Source: an uncultured Acetatifactor sp. (GTDB lineage: Bacteria > Bacillota > Clostridia > Lachnospirales > Lachnospiraceae). From it: a stretch of 10,546 nt of DNA. Under the pieces are notes generated by a model. That model was not told the DNA's origin and did not search any database. It saw only the letters and a program-made list of their open reading frames with translations. The DNA lies in assembly GCA_910577035.1 (NCBI GenBank), contig CAJTKW010000099.1, forward strand, positions 1 through 10,546, given 5' to 3'. Below are positions 1 to 5,725 of this stretch, piece after piece; the stretch's first letter is position 1; each line of letters opens with the position of its first letter. The position numbers and the translations under genes were made by a program.

Positions 1-114
1 GTTGAACCGGTTATCTCCCTGGTTCCCCCGGTTGTCTCCCTGGTTTCCCCGGCTGTCTCCCTGGTTGAACCGGTTATCTCCCTGATTCCCCCGGCTGTCT
101 CCCTGACTGCCCCG
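1..114 (-). repeat. 21-bp tandem repeats encoding RGNQGDN heptads in the RicT tail
   Basis: Reading the minus strand from 114 downward, the codons give RGSQGDS, RGNQGDN, RFNQGDS, RGNQGDN, RGNQGDN and then RFN at the window edge: five full 7-residue units and a partial sixth. The array runs off the window, so its total length is unknown. Arg and Asp alternate with Gly/Asn/Gln, as in intrinsically disordered, possibly RNA-binding RGG-like tails. The DNA repeat is nearly exact, so copy number may vary between strains. Confidence 0.9.
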
Positions 115-1128
115 GTTATCCCGCCGCTGCCCTTCTTTTGAGCGGTTTCGATTATCCCGGCGGTATTCACCGTCCTGGCGGTTCCGGCCGCGGCTGCCCT
201 GACGCTGGCCGCCTTCGTCCCCCATCTCTGCCGCCTCCTGCTGTTCTTCCTTCTCCAGCTTTTCCAGCTCCTGCAGCTCTTCCTTAGACAGCTCCAGGCG
301 ATCCCTTTTCCCGTGTCTGCGCCTGAACTGAAGCTGCTCCACCGGATATTCCTTAATCTCCTTCTCGTCCCCTTCTTCCACCACGATCTTCACCAGCTGG
401 CGCAGGACATTGACGCTCTGTACCTCGCCCTTCAATCCGTCAGCCGTAGTCACATAATCTCCCACGCCGGGCAGCTTCCGGTTCAACTCCGCATACGTTT
501 CTTCTTCGTTTTTCAGACAGCACATCAGCCTGCCGCAGACCCCGGATATTTTGGTAGGATTCAAGGAGAGGTTCTGCTCCTTTGCCATTTTGATAGATAC
601 GGGAATAAAATCCGACAAATAGCTGTGACAGCAGAGCGGACGCCCGCAAATACCAATTCCGCCTACAATCTTGGTCTCGTCCCTGACGCCGATCTGGCGC
701 AGCTCAATCCTTGTCTTGAAGACACTGGCCAGATCCTTCACCAGCTCACGAAAGTCAATCCGCCCGTCTGCGGTAAAGTAAAACAGCACCTTATTATTGT
801 CAAAGGTATATTCCGCGTCAATAAGCTTCATCTCCAGCTCATGCTTACGAATTTTCTCCTGACAGATACGGAAAGCATCCTTTTCCTTTACCTTATTATT
901 CGCCGCCTGCTCCAGGTCCCTCTCGTTGGCAATGCGGATCACAGGCTTCAGGGGCTGGATCACCTTATCATCCTCCACCTCCCTGGGCCCGGACATCACC
1001 GTTCCGAATTCTATGCCTCTGGCGGTCTCCACAATCACATGGTCTCCCCGCTTTATTTCAAAAGCCAGAGGGTCAAAAAAATAAATTTTCCCCGCCGTCC
1101 GAAATCTTACGCCTATTACTCTTGTCAT
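1..1128 (-). CDS. ricT: RicT/YaaT family PSP1-domain protein, C-terminus cut by window edge
   Basis: I translated this by hand from the ATG at 1128; 376 codons are visible and the frame is open at base 1. The start MTRVIGVRFRTAGKIYFF is typical of PSP1-domain proteins. The cysteine signature is clear: GIGICGRPLCC at residues 157-167 and VCGRLMCC at 197-204. In Bacillus, RicT (YaaT) works with RicA and RicF in an Fe-S-carrying complex that promotes RNase Y-dependent mRNA processing and affects sporulation, competence and biofilm; applying that role here is by homology. The conserved domain ends near residue 270, about the full length of Bacillus YaaT. Beyond it is a charged Lys/Glu helix-like stretch and then an Arg/Gly/Asn/Gln/Asp repeat tail, so this protein is at least 100 residues longer than usual. 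The ribosome binding site GAGGTGG lies 4 nt before the ATG. A non-coding gap with its own candidate promoter separates it from the upstream gene. Confidence 0.93.
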   Translation of the reverse strand, partial: MTRVIGVRFRTAGKIYFFDPLAFEIKRGDHVIVETARGIEFGTVMSGPREVEDDKVIQPLKPVIRIANERDLEQAANNKVKEKDAFRICQEKIRKHELEMKLIDAEYTFDNNKVLFYFTADGRIDFRELVKDLASVFKTRIELRQIGVRDETKIVGGIGICGRPLCCHSYLSDFIPVSIKMAKEQNLSLNPTKISGVCGRLMCCLKNEEETYAELNRKLPGVGDYVTTADGLKGEVQSVNVLRQLVKIVVEEGDEKEIKEYPVEQLQFRRRHGKRDRLELSKEELQELEKLEKEEQQEAAEMGDEGGQRQGSRGRNRQDGEYRRDNRNRSKEGQRRDNRGSQGDSRGNQGDNRFNQGDSRGNQGDNRGNQGDNRFN

Positions 1129-1256
1129 CTATCCACCTCACCGGCGCATTGCGCCTTATATTATGCAGCCGCCGTACAGGCCGCTGCAGTCCAGCGGTCT
1201 CCCGCATATAACAATAGCAGCCGTGGCATCCTGTTCCCTGCGCCACAACTGCTATT
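1129..1256 (-). promoter_or_regulatory. Structured leader upstream of ricT
   Basis: Three inverted repeats lie between the candidate promoter and the ricT start. The first pairs 1242-1256 with 1213-1227 (15 bp including two G-U wobbles, 14-nt loop). The second pairs 1192-1197 with 1181-1186 (CCGCTG/CAGCGG, 5-nt loop). The third pairs 1151-1155 with 1143-1147 (GGCGC/GCGCC, 3-nt loop) and directly abuts the ricT ribosome binding site. The upper arm of the first repeat overlaps the candidate -10 box, so it could be an operator rather than an RNA hairpin, or the true transcript may start further upstream. I do not recognise a known riboswitch or protein-binding leader. Confidence 0.45.
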
Positions 1257-1283
1257 TTAACATAATTACATACAAATTGCCAC
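1254..1283 (-). promoter_or_regulatory. Candidate sigma-A promoter for ricT
   Basis: On the minus strand there is GTGGCA (1278-1283, 4 of 6 matches to TTGACA), an 18-nt spacer, and TAAAAT (1254-1259) preceded by TGT, which makes an extended -10 motif. It lies downstream of a terminator and about 125 nt before the ricT ATG, consistent with ricT having its own transcription start. It is called from motif match only. Confidence 0.45.
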
Positions 1284-1309
1284 TGTTATATTCTGTCACC
1301 CACAGTAAA

Positions 1310-1346
1310 CTTAAGGAAGCGATGATGAAATCATCGCTTCCTTAAG
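1310..1346. repeat. Perfect 17-bp inverted repeat with 3-nt loop
   Basis: Bases 1310-1326 are the exact reverse complement of 1330-1346, with a GAA (plus strand) or TTC (minus strand) loop. The arms read CTTAAGGAAGCGATGAT. On neither strand is it followed by a proper T tract (GTTTACTG on minus, AGCCTCCGG on plus), so it is a weak fit to a Rho-independent terminator. It lies between the terminator of the upstream gene and the ricT promoter. It could be an RNA stabiliser, a protein-binding palindrome or the remnant of a small repeat element. Confidence 0.85.
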
Positions 1347-1408
1347 AGCCTCCGGCGGATGCGCACGGATTTGCAGGGGTTTTTGTTGCTTCGCAGCGCA
1401 GAATCCCC

Positions 1409-1442
1409 AAAAACCTCCAGGCCCCTTATCGCAGGAGCCTGG
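1409..1442 (-). terminator. Rho-independent terminator overlapping the DUF2441-like stop codon
   Basis: The minus-strand RNA folds into a 9-bp stem (CCAGGCUCC paired with GGGGCCUGG, one G-U), spanning 1442-1417, followed by AGG and five U (1413-1409). The stop codon TAA (1428-1426) lies in the 8-nt loop. The U tract can also pair with an A tract further downstream: GGTTTTTG at 1378-1385 on the plus strand is the reverse complement of 1408-1415. That second 8-bp inverted repeat could modulate the end of the transcript. The terminator closes the operon that includes holB. Confidence 0.65.
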
Positions 1443-2010
1443 TTATATCCTCTGTCACCTGTATGTTTCTGTTACAGAGGATTTCCCATACCGGTTCTTC
1501 GGTATGCTCTCCCCCATAATACTTTCTCGCACAATTCAAAACCACTTGCACATCCTGACGCTTCTCCATGGCCTCATATGCCTGATCATAGATATTCATA
1601 TCATATCTTTGAAGGGTATCTTCCTCCAGAGTAACCTCAAACAAATGAATCCTGCTTTGTATCTCCTCGGGTTCCTCCCCCCAGTCATACTCATATAAAC
1701 GCCTGACATTTTCCAGATCTTCATAATAGTAGTTACATTCCAGACGGCCTATGGCGTCAGGGAATTCCGTTCTCCGGATAAACTCAAATGCCCCCTCTGT
1801 GGACCATTTGACATAGTCCGACCATTCCCGCAATCCGGACTTTTCCAGCACCGCATACAGGTACTTTCCATTGAGAACCATTCCGTAGAAACAGTCTGTA
1901 CTATGTTCCAATGCCTGTATGAAAGGCTCAACCAGAATCATAATCTTCTGATAATCTACTTTCAGCGTGTCCCCGGATCTCAACGTCTCACTCATATGAT
2001 ACGCTTTCAT
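1426..2010 (-). CDS. DUF2441-like protein of unknown function, 194 aa
   Basis: The start ATG has a strong ribosome binding site (GGGAGGAAAAGG). The protein begins MKAYHMSETLRSGD, has a central F-E-F-I-R-R-x-x-F-P-x-x-x-G-R-L segment (about residues 75-92), then a YYEDLENV stretch, a LFEV strand, a YDMN.YDQAYEAMEK region, a YYGG motif and a C-terminal WEIL..NIQV. This order matches what I remember of the DUF2441 family; that family and the His near the start recall ADP-ribosyltransferase-fold proteins, but I cannot confirm that fold. No signal peptide or membrane segment is visible, so it should be cytosolic. It lies between holB (101-nt gap) and ricT, which are usually adjacent, and it carries its own terminator, suggesting a later insertion into the replication operon. 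No biochemical role should be assigned. Confidence 0.8.
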   Translation of the reverse strand: MKAYHMSETLRSGDTLKVDYQKIMILVEPFIQALEHSTDCFYGMVLNGKYLYAVLEKSGLREWSDYVKWSTEGAFEFIRRTEFPDAIGRLECNYYYEDLENVRRLYEYDWGEEPEEIQSRIHLFEVTLEEDTLQRYDMNIYDQAYEAMEKRQDVQVVLNCARKYYGGEHTEEPVWEILCNRNIQVTEDITRLLR

Positions 2011-2025
2011 AATCCTTTTCCTCCC

Positions 2026-2066
2026 TAATATCAGGATAATCGTTTATTTCCACCCTACTGATATTA
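2026..2066. repeat. 9-bp inverted repeat before the DUF2441-like gene
   Basis: TAATATCAG at 2026-2034 is the exact reverse complement of CTGATATTA at 2058-2066, with a 23-nt spacer. The inner arm ends just before the strong ribosome binding site of the DUF2441-like gene. It could be a repressor operator or a hairpin controlling translation of this gene alone. No clear promoter was found in this 101-nt gap. Confidence 0.5.
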
Positions 2067-2111
2067 TGTCCCCATGATCCCCTTCCGCAGAATCTTTAAT
2101 CTCCTCTCTAA

Positions 2112-3104
2112 TCAGCCGCTCTCCTGTATAGTCAGCATCAACAGCTCCATGGTAAGCTCAAAGTTTACATTGGCATCCAGGCGTCTCTTTGCCTTTTCCA
2201 ACGCTTCGATTACCGTCTCGATCCCCTCATAGCTGCTGCGCTGCGCCACCTTGCGGATGGATTGTATTTCCTCCCGGAAGATCATCTGGTTCACATCATT
2301 CGTCGCCTTAAACAGCAATACGTCTCTGTACCAGACCGCCAAAACATCCAGATAATCGTTGATTTCCAGCTTATACTCCATGATCTTTTTCACTGCGGCA
2401 ATGATCTCATTCAGCTCCATATCCCGTATGTATTTCAACAGCGAAAGAGCCTCCGCCTTCACATTTTCAAATTCCTCGCTGGATGCAAGCGCCTTTGCCT
2501 TGCCCACATTGCCTCTGGCAAAAGCCACACAGACCTCTGCCTTATAATCGGGAACCTGCAGCTGCTCCATGAGGTACTTCTTTACCAGCTCGTCTGCTAC
2601 AGGCTTCATGTTCAATACCACACAACGGCTCAAAATCGTAGGCAAAAGGGAATCCACATTGGAAGTCAACAGCACGATGACCGCATAAGCAGGCGGCTCC
2701 TCCAGCGTCTTCAAAAGGGCATTCTGGGCCTGGGGCGTCATTTTTTCTGCCTCATTGACAAGATATACCTTATACGGACCGCTGTATGGCTTGATTGCCA
2801 CGTCATTGTTTACCTGTGTCCTGATGTCATCCACACTGATGGTATTAGGCTTCTCATGCGTCACGTAAATAATATCCGGATGATTCCGTGACAGCGCCTG
2901 TTTGCAGGAATGACATTCCTGACAGGGCTCCTCCCCATCCTTCTCACACTGCAGCGCCATGGCAAAAACCTTTGCAATAAATTCTTTGCCTGAGGATTTT
3001 TCTCCGTTCAGGATATACGCATGTGAAACCTTTCCCGAGGAAAGCGCGTTCTGCAAATGTTCCTTAATCTGCTCCTGTCCTACAATGTCCCGAAATTCCG
3101 CCAT
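2112..3104 (-). CDS. holB: DNA polymerase III subunit delta-prime
   Basis: This is the clamp-loader subunit that, with delta and tau/gamma, opens the beta sliding clamp for loading onto primed DNA. Its 330 aa are normal for the family. The AAA+ core shows a degenerate P-loop, GEKSSGKE at residues 34-41, with Glu where an ATP-binding subunit would have Thr or Ser; delta-prime normally does not hydrolyse ATP. A four-cysteine zinc module follows (C53, C61, C64, C67), then a Walker-B-like VYLVNEAEKM (113-122), the clamp-loader signature LLKTLEEPP (130-138), a sensor-like LLTSN and the SRC motif at 159-161 that provides the arginine finger to a neighbouring subunit. The ribosome binding site AGGAGG lies 10 nt before the ATG. 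It follows yaaR with a 48-nt gap, as in Bacillus. Confidence 0.95.
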   Translation of the reverse strand: MAEFRDIVGQEQIKEHLQNALSSGKVSHAYILNGEKSSGKEFIAKVFAMALQCEKDGEEPCQECHSCKQALSRNHPDIIYVTHEKPNTISVDDIRTQVNNDVAIKPYSGPYKVYLVNEAEKMTPQAQNALLKTLEEPPAYAVIVLLTSNVDSLLPTILSRCVVLNMKPVADELVKKYLMEQLQVPDYKAEVCVAFARGNVGKAKALASSEEFENVKAEALSLLKYIRDMELNEIIAAVKKIMEYKLEINDYLDVLAVWYRDVLLFKATNDVNQMIFREEIQSIRKVAQRSSYEGIETVIEALEKAKRRLDANVNFELTMELLMLTIQESG

Positions 3105-3152
3105 AGTACCCTCACCTCCTTCTTTTGTATTCCTGTTTCCGGCTTCCCTGCT

Positions 3153-3593
3153 TTACATAAAAATATCCAGCAGCAATCCTCTGATCTCCCCGATCTTATT
3201 CAGGATCGCCAGGTTGTCCTTCTCGTCCTTCATCAGCTCCTGCGCCAGCTGATCCAGATTTTCGTCCACAAGACGAATAATACCGTATACCCGGTGCCGC
3301 CCTCTCCTGTCCAGGAAATTTTCTCTGGAAAAGGCATGGGAATGGGATACCACCTCATTCAGAAATTCCTTTACCAGCCCGCGGTAGTGTCTCATGTCCT
3401 TAACGTCCCGGCGTTTTGACAGCTTCTCCCCCTGCATGGTAATCTCTTCCATCAGGCCTTGCAGCCTTGTCTGCAGCTCCGCCTCTTCAATATGGCTGGC
3501 CAGCATAAATTTAAAGGTGCCATCCACCGGGTGCGCTTCCTTCGGCTGTTCCACAGGAGCCGCCTGGCTCACCTGATTTACCTTGATTTCCAT
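3153..3593 (-). CDS. yaaR: YaaR family protein (DUF327)
   Basis: This small cytosolic protein (146 aa) is of uncharacterised function. The family is recognised from its position directly before holB, its length and its composition: an N-terminal flexible stretch (VNQVSQAAPVEQPKEA) followed by an almost wholly helical, charged body with a GLVKEFLNEVVSHSHAF segment near residue 80 and a C-terminal DENLDQLAQELMKDE helix. In Bacillus yaaR lies between darA (yaaQ) and holB; the same order is kept here except that darA is absent. The ATG is preceded by GGGGAGG with 7-nt spacing. No membrane segment, catalytic motif or cysteine pair is visible. The 28-nt gap to the upstream kinase-like gene implies co-transcription. 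Confidence 0.88.
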   Translation of the reverse strand: MEIKVNQVSQAAPVEQPKEAHPVDGTFKFMLASHIEEAELQTRLQGLMEEITMQGEKLSKRRDVKDMRHYRGLVKEFLNEVVSHSHAFSRENFLDRRGRHRVYGIIRLVDENLDQLAQELMKDEKDNLAILNKIGEIRGLLLDIFM

Positions 3594-3621
3594 ATGACGG
3601 CCTCCCCTCTGCCGGAAAATC

Positions 3622-4209
3622 TTAGTTTATAAAATGCCCTATATACTGTCTGATCTGGTCCAGGCACTGCTCCAGATTCGTGTTGACAAAGCGGTCTGTT
3701 ATTCCCGCATCCGCGATTTTCTGCTCGGAAAAATCCTCACTGTCCGCCAGAAACCTACGGCACATTTCCTCAAATTTCGGATTCTCCTGTTTCCGTTCCC
3801 TGTTCAGGGCCCGCTGAAGCCGAACCCCGTCATTTAATTCTATCATAACCGGCAGGACTCTGTCCGCTCCAAAATAATCCTGCAAATGCCGATATGCCTC
3901 CAGCGTGCCGATCATAATATAATTACCGTCTTTCCTGATCTGCCCGTCATCCGCCACAAAGTACCTCCACAGCCCGTGGACGGTACGATATTCCCTGTCC
4001 TCAATAATACGGTCCTCTTCCTTCATCTGCAGGAACTCCTGCTCGCTCCTGAAAAAGTATTCCACTCCGTCCCTCTCCCCGTTTCTGATCGGCCGGGTGG
4101 TATAAGGTACAATCTTTTTCAGGCCCAGCCTGCGGTCTGCCAGCAGATGCTTATATATGGTGTCCTTGCCGGTGGAACTCTTCCCCATCAGGCATATGAT
4201 CTTCCCCAT
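3622..4209 (-). CDS. Divergent guanylate-kinase-like P-loop protein
   Basis: The protein is 195 aa, close to the usual Gmk length. The P-loop is GKSSTGKDT (residues 9-17) instead of the common GPSGVGKGT. The GMP-binding region is recognisable: TTRP (37-40) and GERDGVEYFF (44-53), so R39, R42 and Y51 are kept, and E70 also. Other substrate contacts differ: the usual Y-Y-G-T motif is replaced by VHGLWRYF (77-84) and the usual D-x-x-G-A by GTLEAY. The lid keeps RLQRALNRERK. The C-terminal segment EMCRRFLADSEDFSE resembles that of related clostridial proteins. It may phosphorylate GMP, another nucleotide or a non-nucleotide substrate; the altered base pocket makes plain Gmk activity uncertain. 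It starts 4 nt after the pyk stop codon, so translation is probably coupled. In Bacillus the kinase at about this position is thymidylate kinase. Confidence 0.85.
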   Translation of the reverse strand: MGKIICLMGKSSTGKDTIYKHLLADRRLGLKKIVPYTTRPIRNGERDGVEYFFRSEQEFLQMKEEDRIIEDREYRTVHGLWRYFVADDGQIRKDGNYIMIGTLEAYRHLQDYFGADRVLPVMIELNDGVRLQRALNRERKQENPKFEEMCRRFLADSEDFSEQKIADAGITDRFVNTNLEQCLDQIRQYIGHFIN

Positions 4210-4213
4210 GCTC

Positions 4214-5629
4214 TCACTGTACCTCTACTACATGAATCATGTTTGTGGTTCCGGCTACCCCCAGCGGCACTCCCGCAGTGATGACCACCACATCTCCGGC
4301 TTTGACATATCCAGCTTTCTTTGCCTCCGCCACGGCATGCGCAAACAATTCGTCCGTGCTGTCCTCCTGCTTCAGCAAAAGCGGTGCCACTCCCCACAGC
4401 AGATTAAGCTGTTTACACACCCTTTCCCTGACGGTACAGCCAACCACAGGACAGCCGGGCTTGAACCGGGCAATGGCCTCCGCCGTATGTCCGGACATGG
4501 TGACGGTTATAATTGCCGCCGCTTTCAGGTCCATGGCCGCAGAGCAGGTCGCGTACGCAATCGCGTCGGTAATATCCATTTCTTCTCCCGTTTCCTTCCG
4601 CCTCATCCTGGAACGGTAGTCAATATCTTTTTCGGCACATTCTGCGATTCTCGCCATGGTTTTTACCGCATCCACCGGATATTTTCCCGCTGCGCTCTCT
4701 CCGGAAAGCATTATTGCGGTAGTTCCGTCATAAATCGCATTGGCTATATCCGTGGCCTCCGCCCTGGTAGGCCTGGGATTACGAATCATGGATTCCAGCA
4801 TCTGTGTAGCCGTAATGACATGCTTGCCCTGGGCATTGGCCAGCTTAATCATTTTCTTCTGCAGCACCGGCACCTCTTCCAGAGGAATTTCCACTCCCAT
4901 ATCTCCCCTTGCCACCATGACACCGTCGGAAGCCTCCAGGATTTCCTCCAGGTTCCGGATACCCTGCATGTTTTCGATCTTTGCAATGATTTTCATGTCA
5001 CTGCCATGCTCTTCCAGAATTCCCCGCAGCTCCAGAATATCCTCCTTGCAGCGGGCAAAGGAAGCCGCAATAAACTCGTATTCCATTTCAATGCCAAATA
5101 AAATATCTTCCCTGTCAACCTGACTGATATAAGGCATGGAAAGAACTGCCCCCGGCACGTTTACCCCCTTATGGTTGGAAACAAACCCACCGTTAATCAC
5201 ACTGCAGATTATTTCTTCTCCGGAAATATCCTCCACCTCAAGCTCGATCAGGCCGTCGTCAATCAGAATTGTCGTTCCGACAGATATGTCATCTTTTAGA
5301 TTCTTATAGGAAATTGCCGCCTTTTGGGCTGTTCCCAGCATTTCTTCCGTTGTCAGAACGAACCTGCCGCCTGTGACCAGCTCCACCCTGCCGCCTTCAA
5401 AATCCCGCAGCCGGATCTCAGGCCCCTTCGTATCCAGCAGCGTGGCTACGGGAAGCCCCAGCTCCTCCCTCACCTTCAGGACCCTTTGCAGCTTCTCCTT
5501 CTGTTCCTGGTGGGTGCCGTGAGAAAAGTTAAACCTTGCCACGTCCATTCCTGCCAGCATCATTTCCCGGAGACGTTCCTCCGATTCACATGCCGGTCCG
5601 ATAGTACAAACTATTTTTGTCTTTCTCAT
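4214..5629 (-). CDS. pyk: Pyruvate kinase
   Basis: It catalyses the last step of glycolysis, phosphoenolpyruvate plus ADP to pyruvate plus ATP, in the cytosol. From the ATG at 5629 the protein has 471 aa and begins MRKTKIVCTIGPA, the canonical N-terminus. Visible motifs: RFNFSHG with R32, N34 and S36; LDTKGPEIRL; the active-site segment KIIAKIENMQG with K217 and E219; ARGDMGVEIP with D243; and the hallmark TQMLESMIRNPRPTRAEATD. The C-terminal regulatory domain ends GVPLGVAGTTN. The extra C-terminal phosphohistidine-like domain of Bacillus Pyk is absent. The frame is open further upstream (a TTG at 5728 and ATGs at 5707 and 5701), but those would add residues not seen in the family and overlap the decarboxylase gene. 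The ribosome binding site is AGGACAGGAACAGGA. The gene has no visible promoter of its own in the 61-nt gap. Confidence 0.96.
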   Translation of the reverse strand: MRKTKIVCTIGPACESEERLREMMLAGMDVARFNFSHGTHQEQKEKLQRVLKVREELGLPVATLLDTKGPEIRLRDFEGGRVELVTGGRFVLTTEEMLGTAQKAAISYKNLKDDISVGTTILIDDGLIELEVEDISGEEIICSVINGGFVSNHKGVNVPGAVLSMPYISQVDREDILFGIEMEYEFIAASFARCKEDILELRGILEEHGSDMKIIAKIENMQGIRNLEEILEASDGVMVARGDMGVEIPLEEVPVLQKKMIKLANAQGKHVITATQMLESMIRNPRPTRAEATDIANAIYDGTTAIMLSGESAAGKYPVDAVKTMARIAECAEKDIDYRSRMRRKETGEEMDITDAIAYATCSAAMDLKAAAIITVTMSGHTAEAIARFKPGCPVVGCTVRERVCKQLNLLWGVAPLLLKQEDSTDELFAHAVAEAKKAGYVKAGDVVVITAGVPLGVAGTTNMIHVVEVQ

Positions 5630-5725
5630 ATTCCTGTTCCTGTCCTTTCCGTAATTCCTGACAAATATTTTCTCAGGCAAATGCTGCGTGCTATCTGCCA
5701 TCTTCATATTCCCGTTTCTGTCCTT
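5626..5725 (-). repeat. Duplicated translation-start sequence of pyk (22 bp, 20 matches)
   Basis: The 22 bases at 5626-5647, which hold the pyk ribosome binding site and ATG, recur at 5704-5725 inside the last codons of the decarboxylase gene with two mismatches. The offset is 78 bp, exactly 26 codons, and the pyk frame is open between the two, so the upper copy presents an in-frame ATG (5707) with the same upstream purine-rich sequence. The region between the copies does not look duplicated. Confidence 0.8.

Noticed and set aside
313..1260. Long plus-strand open frame of 315 codons
   Set aside because: It is antisense to ricT, whose PSP1 and cysteine motifs are unmistakable on the minus strand; the plus-strand protein resembles nothing and has no ribosome binding site.
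4157..5101. Plus-strand open frame of 314 codons opposite pyk
   Set aside because: Pyruvate kinase motifs fill the minus strand here; the plus frame is rich in His and Arg as expected of a reversed frame.
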